Source: Lewinellaceae bacterium
GTDB lineage: Bacteria > Bacteroidota > Bacteroidia > Chitinophagales > Saprospiraceae
Length of the DNA stretch: 64,000 nucleotides
Assembly: GCA_020636355.1 (NCBI GenBank)
Contig: JACJYB010000014.1
Location: 62,001-126,000 of the forward strand
Direction of reading: 5' to 3'
Notes under the pieces: model-generated
Database searches by the model: none
Told to the model about the DNA's origin: nothing
The model's input: only the letters and a program-made list of their open reading frames with translations
Part shown: one piece after another, positions 51,467 through 61,500 of the stretch
Layout: every line of letters begins with the position of its first letter
Position numbering within the stretch: the first letter of the stretch is position 1
Program-made: the position numbers and the translations under genes

Positions 51467-52144
51467 ATGGAAAAAATTGTTAGAATTGGTCTCATCGATG
51501 ACCATGAATTGTTCGTTCAGGCATTTGCATTATTGCTGGAAAATTTAAGTACGTCCAATCGATTGCGGGTCGTAGCCCGGGCGCATTCTTATGAGGACGC
51601 ATTGAAGTGGAACCATGTTGATAATCTGGACCTGATTATGCTTGGGCTGCACTATTCGGACGGTGACGGCCTCGATCTGGTTTCCCATTTCCGGGAACAT
51701 TATGGACATCTGCGCATTGTGGTCGTCTCCATGTATGATAATGCTGAATTTGTAAAAAAGGCCTTTCTAAATGGGGCTGATGGATATTTACTCAAGCGGA
51801 ATACACTGGAGGACCTTAAGCAAGGCATTGATGAAGTACTCTCCGGAGAGACGTATATGGGTAAAGGGGTAAAGCCTATACCAAACCTGTCCGGTCCCAA
51901 AGGAAAACCTTCCGAATACACCCTCAAGGGAGATGCTTACCTGATGCGCAATGCCCTAACCAATCGCGAACGGGAAATCCTGAAATACATCACCCAGGCC
52001 AAGACCAACCGGGAAATTGGCGACTTGTTGTTCATCAGCGATCAGACGGTTGGTGTACACCGTAAAAATATCATGAGGAAGATGGGGGTCAATAACACGG
52101 CAAGCCTTGTTAAGAAAGCGCTGGAAATGAAATTATACGAATAG
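51467..52144 (+). CDS. LuxR/NarL-type response regulator lacking the receiver aspartate
   Basis: A 225-residue protein with a receiver-like domain (1-125) and a LuxR helix-turn-helix (about 158-218, LTNREREILKYITQAKTNREI). The receiver keeps the acidic pair D11/D12, the S in VVVSMYD and the lysine in LLKRNT. At the phosphoacceptor position, in LIMLGLHYSDG, it has G60 where active receivers have Asp. Phosphorylation at that site is therefore impossible, and control must be by another route, or an adjacent Asp (D65) is used. It follows the asparaginase by 18 bp and precedes the giant surface-protein genes. Confidence 0.9.
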   Translation: MEKIVRIGLIDDHELFVQAFALLLENLSTSNRLRVVARAHSYEDALKWNHVDNLDLIMLGLHYSDGDGLDLVSHFREHYGHLRIVVVSMYDNAEFVKKAFLNGADGYLLKRNTLEDLKQGIDEVLSGETYMGKGVKPIPNLSGPKGKPSEYTLKGDAYLMRNALTNREREILKYITQAKTNREIGDLLFISDQTVGVHRKNIMRKMGVNNTASLVKKALEMKLYE

Positions 52145-52228
52145 TTGTGCCGTCGACGAGCATGTCCTGCTTACAGGGTATGAACCGTTAAATCTCAAAA
52201 CCCAAACCGAGCATTTATCAAAAATTAC

Positions 52229-52244
52229 ACATATTACAATATGT
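52229..52244. promoter_or_regulatory. 16-bp palindrome upstream of the first giant gene
   Basis: ACATATT-AC-AATATGT is a perfect inverted repeat between the LuxR-type regulator and the first giant gene. It could be an operator. No equivalent was found upstream of the second giant gene, and its regulator is unknown. Confidence 0.3.
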
Positions 52245-52335
52245 AGTATGCTTGTATTCAATTTTTTAAAAATGTTTTATTTAAATGATGTAAAACATAC
52301 TAGGAATACGGTAGAAGGCATGCTATGAATTAATT

Positions 52336-52343
52336 TATTTTTG
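52336..52343 (+). promoter_or_regulatory. Putative -7 element of the first giant gene
   Basis: TATTTTTG matches TAnnTTTG and lies 87 bp before the ATG at 52430 in an A/T-rich spacer. Confidence 0.35.
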
Positions 52344-52429
52344 TATTTGTATCGGGAGCTCTGATGAATTCCGGTATTTCTAAAGGCACTATACTTACAC
52401 AGTAGTTTATTGAACTCAATAACTTACAC

Positions 52430-55400
52430 ATGAGTCGGACGAATTTTACTTTTATCAAGTTTATCCTATTTGGTATTACCCTCATTTCTGTCACCCTTCT
52501 GCAAGCTACTAATAAGCCATTGGCTGGAGCTTGTGAGGAAGCGAGCGTTACGGTTAACGCCGGTGATACCATCTACCGTGATGTTAAATTCAAAGATTGC
52601 GCTTCAGAATTTGAAGTGCCAAACAGTGATTTTGACATCCTGAATGGTTTTAACCCGAGCATTTATTGCAAATCGGTAACGCACATCGTTCCGGGCGATC
52701 CCACGATGTCTGTGATGATTAACCTGCTGGATGATTATGTCATCGACGGGGGAGTCAACGTGATTAGCCGGTTTTTGGTTCTGAATGGTCATGTCGACGA
52801 GGGCCTGCTGCCTTCAGTATGTGCGAATATGGCTGCTCAAAACATTCCTTCGGGGTCACCTTTGGTGGATACGTTGTTTGATAACTTCCGGAACGGCTCG
52901 ATCATTACGCCGACAACACCCCGGACATTTACCAGTACCACGGATGATGGAGAACTGACGGTTGTCTATTACATCGTTTCAGCCTCCGATGGCCGTATAC
53001 CCTTCCGTGCCGGCCTGAACCGCCGTCCCAGTCCTCCGGATGGCATCTGTAACTTGAGTTGCCATGATCAGGTGACCATCTCCATGAATAGCACGTGCGA
53101 TCGCCAGGTGACTCCTGCAGATGTTTTATCGGACATTGATGCGGATTGTACGGACCTGATTGCCATGCTGGCTTATCCTTACGATTACTACAATGACCTT
53201 TATCCTAACCGTGACCGGGTGGATGTAAGCCTGGTAGGAGCAGATTTGATCTATAAGGTGATCGATCTGAATACCAGAAATACTTGTTGGGGACATATCA
53301 AGGTTGAAGACAAATACCCACCGCAGATCGATTGCCGTAACATTACAGTTAGTTGTCTGGTTGCCGATGAGGCAGCAAATTCGGTCACTACGACAGAAAA
53401 TTGTACGCTCTATGGTGGCCCGCAAATAGAAGTATTAAGTAAAAAATACGTCAGCTACGATTGCGATGAAGATCCCGAATTAATCGGGTATATGGCCCGC
53501 AAAGTGCGTGCTACGGATATTTGGGGTAATTTCCGGGAATGCGAAGACACCATCTTCATCTGGAAGGAGACCATTGACAGCTTAGTTTGTCCTCCGGATA
53601 CCCTGATCGAGTGTACCACGGAAGTCCTCCGCAATGGCAATTATGTTGAATTGCTCTGGAATACCGGGGTGAAAGGCGATACCTATCTGGATGAGCAGGG
53701 TTATGCCCATCCCTGGCCTACGGATGGTGACGGATACTTCCCGGCACCCTATCTGAGCAGTGTGGATCCGACCCAGGACCCTGCTTATATGATTCCTGAA
53801 CGCTCGGAAGACGGGCCGGTTTTCGGTACCGGCGGCAAGTGCATGATCGTCTACGAATACACCGACTACGTGTTGCCTACCTGTGGGAGGTCGTATAAAA
53901 TCCGTCGGGTTTGGGATATCTACGACTGGTGTACCAGACGTGATACCCAGTGCATCCAGTGGATCAAGATTACAGATACTCAGGGACCTGAAATCGATCC
54001 AAAGTACCTGAGTTCTCTGGATGGACAATCGAACGTAGGCGCATGCGACTATATTCCAGAATCGGTTTATGGTAAATCGCGTGAACTCGGTGCCTGGTTG
54101 GCTTGCGAAGTGCTAAAGGCAGATTCCGACCCGCATGATTGCAAATCCGGAGTTACCCTGCCGGATCCTCGCGCCTGGGTTTTGAAAGATTGTGATGATC
54201 AACTGGATGTATATTATGAAATAGAATATTTGGATCCTTCTCATCCCGGAAAAACGGTTTTGGAATCGGGGAACATTGAAGAAGGTGGTACGGCTCATGT
54301 CTACTTGCCTGCCGGATGGCACAATGTGATTTATCACATTCGTGACCGGTGCTGGAATGAAACGTTATTGTTACAGGGCATTACCATTTTTGATAACACC
54401 CCACCGACGCCGGTTTGTGATGAGATCACCCAGGTGACCCTGGATCCGGATTCTTGCTGGGCCCGGGTCTATGCCAAAGACCTGGATGATGGCAGCCATG
54501 ATAACTGTTGCGATCAACTGCATTTTGCAGTTGCCTCGATGGATTCCATTACCTATTGGAGAGAATACTGGCATGAATATTATGCCGGTTGCCTGGACCC
54601 TTATGACTATCATCATTACAGCGATGCCATCGACCAGGAGATTGAAGACTGGATCAATATTTTTGTCTTTGACGACTACATTGATGTGACGGAGTGTGGT
54701 GACGAGCAATTGGTCTTGCGGGTTTATGAAGCCTGCGATGTGCCTCTCTACGATCCGCATCTCTTCTATGGAGGCGAACACGAATGGTACTGGTGGAACT
54801 TGTCCTACAAGTTTGCTGCCTGGTATCTTTATAGGCTCAATGACTACATACACTACGGTGACCCAAGACCTGGGTTAACTTGTGAATATGGCTTGCAAGT
54901 TATGACTCCTTCCGATGTGTCAGGAAACACAAGTGATTTAGTACCACTAATCAGCGAAGAAGGATTCAAATGGGATTTCCCATTGCATTCAATAGCTTGC
55001 TTCAAGGCCTTTAATACGTTGATTCCGATGGAAGATCCTTCTTTCTTCGAACATGGAACATATAATGCGCCCATCTGTGATTATTATTTCGATCCAACTT
55101 CAGCTGAAGCGGAATGGAGTAACCGGGTGCGCGTTCCCTATCCTAATGAAACAACGATTACCGTTACTGGGCTAAGTACCGAGAAACGGTGGCACTTCCC
55201 GCACCTGTACAACGACTGTATGATTCAGGTGCTGAAAGATGACAAGCAGCCGCCGGTGGTTATCGCTCCGGACGACATCACGGTCTATTGTGATGGCGTA
55301 CCGTACTGGGGCTCGATCACCTACGGACCGGACACGTATGATTTCCATGGGGCCATGTTTGCTCACGATGTATGTTACGGTTCGGATGAGTTGGTGACCG

Positions 55401-58075
55401 GGAATTGTTTCATGGATGACAATAACGCGGACCATATTACGCTGGGCCACGAAGAATTGTGTACCCGCATCCCGTGGGATGGAGGAGACTATGGCTACTA
55501 CGGAGGTGACGCCTGCGGGGATGAATATGGTTACAATCATTGCTATGATCTGTATTCGTGGTACCCGGAAAACTGGGCGCCGATATATTGCCGGGTATGG
55601 CTATGGCTGGATAAATACGATAATCCGGATGGAGGTCATCCGGACCCACAGCGCTATTTTGACGAGACGACGGAAGACTGGGTAGTTAGCGATAACTGCT
55701 GGTATCCGGATGTGGATGATGTGATCGAAGGCTCGCTGAATGAGTGCGGTGTAGGGACATTCACGCGGACGATGACGGCGACCGATAAATGTGGGAACAC
55801 GGCGTACGATCACCAGACGTTGTACGTGAAGCCGAGATCGGATTTTGAAGTGATTTTCCCGGCGGATGTGCTGGCAGAATGCACGGAAGTAGACCTGGAC
55901 CTGGCTGCTACCGCTGAGGGCGCCGGCTATCCGGTGATATCGGATGACGACTGTGAGTTGATCGGAGTGACCTACAGCGATGAGCGTTATGACATCGTGG
56001 ACGGTGCGTGCTATAAGATATTGCGGAGATGGAAAGTGATTGACTGGTGTGTCTATTCACCGGACATCCACGAGCGTTATCCGGATGTGATCGTTGACGA
56101 CCGGATGGTTGCTAGCGGTGACCGTTGCTGCATCAAGCGGAACCTGAAGGATGATGGAGACGGATATATGGAATACCTGCAGGTGATCAAGGTGATCGAT
56201 GAGAATGCACCGGTGGTTACGTGCAATGAGTTGCCGGAGACATGCATCTACGATGCGGACTGTGAGGCTACGAGCGTATCGTACGATCTGGGCAGCGCGG
56301 AAGATGGCTGTACACCGGTAGAAGAGATTCGTTACCGTTATTATGTGAAGCCCTACCAGAGTGATGCACCGGCCGGATACATTTATGGTCAGGGCCATGT
56401 ACTGGAAGGGAGCTTCCCGGTAGGGACCCATGAAGTATGCCTGATCGCATCGGATCTGTGTGGTAACGAAGACACTTGTACGACGACCTTTACGATCCGT
56501 GACTGTAAGAAACCGACACCCTATTGCTACAATGGGATAGCGACAGTGATCATGCCAAGTTCGGGTACGGTAGACATCTGGGCGATCGACCTGGATGCAG
56601 GAAGTTACGACAACTGTACGGCACAGGATAAACTGCGTTTCACCTTTGGGCCTACGGCACCGGAAGATGATCCGGACTACGACGAAGCTCAGCGAAGTTC
56701 ATCGGAGACGTTGACCTGTGATGACCTGGGTCAGCACAATGTGACGATCTACGTATGGGATGAGACGGGCAATTTTGACTTCTGCGAGACGTACATCCTG
56801 GTACAGCCAGGAACGGAAGCCTGTCCGGGAGCGAATCTGGGCTCGGTGAATGGCCAGATCACGACGAGTCAGTCGGTGACGGTAGAATTTGTGGATGTAA
56901 AGTTGCAACAGGACGGAGGCAGCCTGCCCACGTACCAGACGGGCGTGGACGGCCGCTATGCCTTCAATAGCCTAATGGCAAACAATGCTTATGAGATCAA
57001 GCCGTTGCGGGATGACGATCCGACGAATGGGGTGAGTACGCTGGACATCTTTGAAATCCAGAAACACATCCTGGGCCTGGAGAGCTTGGAAGGACCATAT
57101 AATGTGATCGCAGCGGATATAAATGGAGATAATAAGATTACGGTACTGGATCTGGTAGAACTGCGCAAACTGGTACTGGGCGTTATCGACGAATTGCCGA
57201 ATAATACAAGCTGGCGATTTGCAGTAGCGGGTCAGATCTTTGCGGATGTACAGTCCCCATGGGGCTTTGAGGAAGCCTACCAGATACAAAACCTGACCCA
57301 GAACGAAGAAGCGAACTTCGTGGGTATCAAGGTAGGAGACGTGAACAATACGAGCAAGGCGAACAGCCAGCAGCTTCAAAGTGCGGAGATCCGCGAGGAT
57401 GTACGGTTGGCGTTTGGCATCGAGGACCGTACGGTGTCAGCGGGAGAGGAAGTATCGGTAGCCTTCATGGCCCGGAACTTCAAAGATGTAGACGGTTATC
57501 AGTTTACGTTGCTGGGCCACCAGATGGAGGTCCTGGGTATTGAAGCCGGCGCATTGGCTGTTACGGAACAGAATGTAGGACTACAGCGGAGCAAAGAGGG
57601 TATCATGACCTCGAGTTGGAACGATAGCCGCGGAGTGACGTTGAGTGATGGCGAAGTATTGTTTACGGTACGGATGCGTGCTCGGGAGAACGGACAGTTG
57701 AGTCAGTTGTTGCAACTGAGTGATGTGATCACCCGCAGTGAATCGTATGTCAGCGGAGAAGTAAGTGGGCTGAACCTGCAGTTTGAACAAGACGGTAGGG
57801 TAGTAGATGTGAACAACTTTGCATTGTACCAGAACATGCCGAACCCATTCACGACGGAAACGGTGATCGGATTCAGCCTGCCGGAATCAGGAGACGCGAC
57901 GCTGACGATCATGGATGTGACCGGGAAGCAGTTGAAACAGATCCGCGGGACGTATACGAAAGGTTACCATGAGGTTAAATTGAAGAAAGGAGAGGTAGGG
58001 GTGACCGGCGTATTGTATTACCGGTTGGAAAATGGCGCAAACGTAGCTACCAAGAAACTGGTGGTTATCGATTAA
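52430..58075 (+). CDS. Giant secreted multidomain protein A (HYR-like, dockerin, cohesin-like, T9SS)
   Basis: An 1881-residue secreted protein. A signal peptide (FILFGITLISVTLLQA) is followed by a unique N-terminal domain and then Cys-rich HYR-like segments, each opening with PPxVIAPDDITVYC- or APVVTCNELPETC-like lines. Long Tyr/Trp/Asp-rich stretches occupy about 690-840 and 1000-1090. Next are a carboxypeptidase-regulatory-like fold (about 1465-1525), two EF-hand-like dockerin repeats (about 1530-1590, ADINGDNKITVLDLVELRKL), a cohesin-like beta-sandwich (about 1650-1785) and a T9SS sorting domain (YQNMPNPFTTETVIGFSL). A strong terminator follows. The function is not known; surface adhesion or matrix building is suggested by the domains. 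Confidence 0.9.
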   Translation: MSRTNFTFIKFILFGITLISVTLLQATNKPLAGACEEASVTVNAGDTIYRDVKFKDCASEFEVPNSDFDILNGFNPSIYCKSVTHIVPGDPTMSVMINLLDDYVIDGGVNVISRFLVLNGHVDEGLLPSVCANMAAQNIPSGSPLVDTLFDNFRNGSIITPTTPRTFTSTTDDGELTVVYYIVSASDGRIPFRAGLNRRPSPPDGICNLSCHDQVTISMNSTCDRQVTPADVLSDIDADCTDLIAMLAYPYDYYNDLYPNRDRVDVSLVGADLIYKVIDLNTRNTCWGHIKVEDKYPPQIDCRNITVSCLVADEAANSVTTTENCTLYGGPQIEVLSKKYVSYDCDEDPELIGYMARKVRATDIWGNFRECEDTIFIWKETIDSLVCPPDTLIECTTEVLRNGNYVELLWNTGVKGDTYLDEQGYAHPWPTDGDGYFPAPYLSSVDPTQDPAYMIPERSEDGPVFGTGGKCMIVYEYTDYVLPTCGRSYKIRRVWDIYDWCTRRDTQCIQWIKITDTQGPEIDPKYLSSLDGQSNVGACDYIPESVYGKSRELGAWLACEVLKADSDPHDCKSGVTLPDPRAWVLKDCDDQLDVYYEIEYLDPSHPGKTVLESGNIEEGGTAHVYLPAGWHNVIYHIRDRCWNETLLLQGITIFDNTPPTPVCDEITQVTLDPDSCWARVYAKDLDDGSHDNCCDQLHFAVASMDSITYWREYWHEYYAGCLDPYDYHHYSDAIDQEIEDWINIFVFDDYIDVTECGDEQLVLRVYEACDVPLYDPHLFYGGEHEWYWWNLSYKFAAWYLYRLNDYIHYGDPRPGLTCEYGLQVMTPSDVSGNTSDLVPLISEEGFKWDFPLHSIACFKAFNTLIPMEDPSFFEHGTYNAPICDYYFDPTSAEAEWSNRVRVPYPNETTITVTGLSTEKRWHFPHLYNDCMIQVLKDDKQPPVVIAPDDITVYCDGVPYWGSITYGPDTYDFHGAMFAHDVCYGSDELVTGNCFMDDNNADHITLGHEELCTRIPWDGGDYGYYGGDACGDEYGYNHCYDLYSWYPENWAPIYCRVWLWLDKYDNPDGGHPDPQRYFDETTEDWVVSDNCWYPDVDDVIEGSLNECGVGTFTRTMTATDKCGNTAYDHQTLYVKPRSDFEVIFPADVLAECTEVDLDLAATAEGAGYPVISDDDCELIGVTYSDERYDIVDGACYKILRRWKVIDWCVYSPDIHERYPDVIVDDRMVASGDRCCIKRNLKDDGDGYMEYLQVIKVIDENAPVVTCNELPETCIYDADCEATSVSYDLGSAEDGCTPVEEIRYRYYVKPYQSDAPAGYIYGQGHVLEGSFPVGTHEVCLIASDLCGNEDTCTTTFTIRDCKKPTPYCYNGIATVIMPSSGTVDIWAIDLDAGSYDNCTAQDKLRFTFGPTAPEDDPDYDEAQRSSSETLTCDDLGQHNVTIYVWDETGNFDFCETYILVQPGTEACPGANLGSVNGQITTSQSVTVEFVDVKLQQDGGSLPTYQTGVDGRYAFNSLMANNAYEIKPLRDDDPTNGVSTLDIFEIQKHILGLESLEGPYNVIAADINGDNKITVLDLVELRKLVLGVIDELPNNTSWRFAVAGQIFADVQSPWGFEEAYQIQNLTQNEEANFVGIKVGDVNNTSKANSQQLQSAEIREDVRLAFGIEDRTVSAGEEVSVAFMARNFKDVDGYQFTLLGHQMEVLGIEAGALAVTEQNVGLQRSKEGIMTSSWNDSRGVTLSDGEVLFTVRMRARENGQLSQLLQLSDVITRSESYVSGEVSGLNLQFEQDGRVVDVNNFALYQNMPNPFTTETVIGFSLPESGDATLTIMDVTGKQLKQIRGTYTKGYHEVKLKKGEVGVTGVLYYRLENGANVATKKLVVID
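53140..53985 (+). repeat. Mosaic block B, copy 1 (high identity with 59206-60051)
   Basis: Between the two giant genes this block aligns at a constant offset of 6066 bases with few substitutions and no gaps by eye. It covers the first HYR-like segment and the long KGDTYLDEQGYAHPWP region. Flanking sequence on both sides is clearly less alike. Confidence 0.7.
55201..57360 (+). repeat. Mosaic block F, copy 1 (near-identical to 61834-63993)
   Basis: From 55201 onward the first giant gene matches the second at a constant offset of 6633 bases. Only about 16 substitutions, mostly synonymous, were counted by eye over more than 2 kb. The block spans the later HYR-like segments, the carboxypeptidase-regulatory-like fold and the dockerin. 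It starts abruptly just after a strongly diverged region. Confidence 0.85.
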
Positions 58076-58094
58076 TACAGTTGTTTTGTAAAAT

Positions 58095-58131
58095 AAAAGA
58101 GGCCTGTATGCACAACATACAGGCCTCTTTT
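58095..58131 (+). terminator. Strong terminator between the giant genes
   Basis: AAAAGAGGCCTGTATG and CATACAGGCCTCTTTT form a perfect 16-bp stem with a 5-base loop (CACAA). The 3' arm ends in TTTT. It lies 20 bp after the stop codon of giant gene A, so gene B has its own promoter. Confidence 0.92.
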
Positions 58132-58501
58132 GCTTTTCGGCCGGATGTTTTCATCACCAGGCGTATGATACCTTCTATATTGCTTGTGCTGCTTTACGTT
58201 TACTCGTTTCCAAATATTGGTGGAACTTCTTAGAAATATGCAATTCCCGTTGATTCATAGTTAATTATAAGCGTACACATTAATAAATTTTATAGTATGT
58301 AAAACATTATCTATGTGTAAAGAGCTTTAGTTCTTAATACTATATATAATATAATTATTTAGTCTGAAATATACCATTGGCTCTATCCTGATTAGGAATT
58401 TCGTTGGATTAATTTTGATTCGGAGACGTGTCGAAAGCCAGTAAATCGGTTATCCGTCAACCGTTCTTCAACCGAAACACACACGCAAACTTGATCAAAC
58501 C
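58132..58501. other. Intergenic promoter region of giant gene B
   Basis: No gene is seen in these 370 bases. The middle part (58255-58370) is strongly A/T-rich. An 11-base inverted repeat, ATGTAAAACAT (58297-58307), also occurs upstream of gene A at 52288-52298. A TAATTTTG -7-like element stands at 58410-58417, 84 bp before the ATG. Confidence 0.5.
58410..58417 (+). promoter_or_regulatory. Putative -7 element of giant gene B
   Basis: TAATTTTG matches TAnnTTTG and lies 84 bp before the ATG at 58502, a leader length close to that proposed for gene A (86 bp). Confidence 0.35.
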
Positions 58502-61500
58502 ATGTCCATGAACAAGACGAATTTTACACCTATCCGATTGCTGATCCTGATCTTGGCTATCGTATCCGGCATTCAGGTTCATGCCACCCAAAAATTATTA
58601 GCCGGTGCCTGTGAGATCACTACGGTCACCTTAAATGCCGGTGACACGGTCCGCAGAAACATCGGTCAGTTGGATTGTTCGGAAGAATTTACGACCGATA
58701 ATACCAAGGTGCCCAAATTTGACCCATCGTTATTCTGCAAGTCGGTGACCTATCTGGCACCTGGGGATAATGCAATGTCGGTTATGATCAACATCCTTCC
58801 GGAATACATTCTGGATGGAGGAGTACACGTCGTGAGCCGGGTTGTCGTCTTGAACGGACATGTGGATGAAAGCTTATATCCATCGGTTTGTCAGGGCGTG
58901 GCAGCGAATATCCCTGCTGGTTCCAGTCAGGTGGATACCCTGTTTGACAATTACCGTGACGGATCCTCCTACGCAGTTACCGGGCCCAGAACATTTACCA
59001 GCACATCAGACGATGGAGAGTTGACGGTGGTCTACTATCTGGTATCAGCGTCCGATGGCCGTATCCGCTTTAGGGCAGGGCTGAATCGCCGAGCCAGTCC
59101 TCCGGATGGAACCTGTAATCTGAGTTGTCACGACCAGGTTACCATCTCGATGAACGGAGCCTGCGATCGCCAGATCACACCAGCGGATGTACTTTCGGAT
59201 AATGACCAGGATTGTACGGATCTGATTGCCATGCTGGCATATCCTTACGATTACTACAATGACCTATATCCTAACCGTGACCGGGTGGATGTAGGCCTGG
59301 TAGGAGCAGATCTGATCTACAAGGTGATCGATCTGAATACCAGAAATTCTTGTTGGGGACATATCAAGGTAGAAGACAAATACCCACCGCAGATCGATTG
59401 TCGAAACATTACGGTTAGTTGTCTCGTCGCCGATGAGGCGGCAAATTCGGTCACTACGCAAGAAAATTGCACCCTCTATGGCGGTCCGCAAATAGAAGTA
59501 TTAAGTAAAAAATACGTCAGCTACGACTGCGATGAAGATCCCGAATTAATCGGATACATGGCCCGCAAAGTGCGTGCTACGGATATTTGGGGCAATTTCC
59601 GGGAATGTGAAGACACCATCTTCATCTGGAAAGAATCCATTGACAATGTCGTGTGCCCACCGGACACCCTGATCGAATGTACGACGGAAGTCCTTCGCAA
59701 TGGCAATTATGTTGAATTGCTCTGGAATACAGGGGTGAAAGGCGATACCTATCTGGATGAACAGGGTTATGCACATCCTTGGCCTACGGATGGTGATGGA
59801 TACTTCCCGGCACCCTACCTAATCAGTGTCGATCCGCTGCAGGATCCTGCGTATATGATCCCGGAGAAGTCTGATGATGGACCGGTATTTGGAACAGGCG
59901 GCAAGTGTATGATCGTCTACGAATACACCGACTACATCTTGCCTACCTGCGGCAAGTCGTACAAGATCCGCCGGGTTTGGGACATCTACGACTGGTGTAC
60001 CAAGCGCGATACGCAGTGCATCCAGTGGATCAAGATCACGGATACGAAGGGACCGCTGGTGGATCCCAAATACATCCGCAACTATAAATTTAATTCTGCG
60101 ACGGAGATTGAAGCGAGCGTACAATCACATAGCATTAATTTACTAAGCCCTGTGGACTTGTATTCACTGGGTAACGGATATTTTCTTATTTCAGACCTTA
60201 GTAACGATGCCTTATACGAAATTGACGTCCACGGTAAAGTAATCCGTCAGGTTTTTGGTTATCCTGCCGGATCGAATGTCATCGCCGTAACCACAGATGG
60301 TGCCAATATGATCTACCTGACGGAGACTAATGGTGATCAAATACTTATTTTTGATAAGCAAGGAAATCTTATCAATTCCTTCTCGGTTGCAGCTTATACT
60401 TCTTTTCCGGAAGGCATTGCGTATAATCCGAAAACCAAATTGCTTTACGTGGTTGATGGGCAATCGGGTCATTCCGCGCAAGTTCATGTATTTACAATGG
60501 ATGGGGTGTTTGTTACCTCGTATCCCATCCAGGGATCCAGCCCGGACGGGATCGCTTACGATGAAAAGGTAGATGGCTATTGGATATACGACAGCGGTAC
60601 CAATCAAGCGCGATTGTACAATTCCGATTTCAGTCAAGTGATGCTGGCTTTTACTGGACCAGGTGGAGGCGAAGGAATATCCACTTATGACGGTAAGGTG
60701 TATATAGTACAAACGGGAACTGCAACATTATTTGGCTATGATATTGGCTATCCGATCATTGATGTTGATCTATTGACTGAAGTAGACCCCCACGATTGTA
60801 AAGCGGGTGTTTCTCTTCCGGATTTCCGCAGTTACCTGTCCAAGGAATGTGATAATGAAATAACCGTTTACTACGAAGTGGAATACAATGATCCGGACCA
60901 TCCCGGGAAAACAGTATTGCAATCTGGTAACATAGATGAAGGAGGCACAAGCCATATTTACTTACCATTTGGCTGGCATTGTATCCATTATACCTTTATA
61001 GATCGTTGTTGGAATCAATGTACTTATGCTATAATGGTTAATGTAGAAGACAATACCCCACCGACGCCGGTTTGTGATGAAATCACCCAGGTGACCCTGG
61101 ACCCGGATTCATGCTGGGCCCGTGTCTATGCCAAAGACCTGGACGATGGTAGCCACGACAACTGCTGCGACCAACTGCACTTTGCAGTAGCCAGTATGGA
61201 CTCCATCACCTACTGGAGGGATTACTGGCATAACTATTTTGCTGGATGTCTCGACCCATACGATTATCACCATTACAGTGATGCGATCGATGAAGCCATC
61301 GAAGAATGGATCAACATTTTCGTCTTTGACGACTACATTGATGTGACAGAATGTGGTGATGAGCAATTGGTTTTGCGGGTCTATGAGGCCTGCGACGTAC
61401 CTCTCTACGATCCCCATACGTTCTATGGAGGGGAGCATGAATGGTATTGGTGGAATTTATCCGAGAAATTTGCTGCCTGGTATATGTACAAGTTGGATGA

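Noticed and set aside
55437..55649. Antisense open frames in giant gene A that recur identically in gene B (62070-62282 and others)
   Set aside because: They are conserved only because the coding strand is nearly identical in block F; the sense frame explains the sequence fully.
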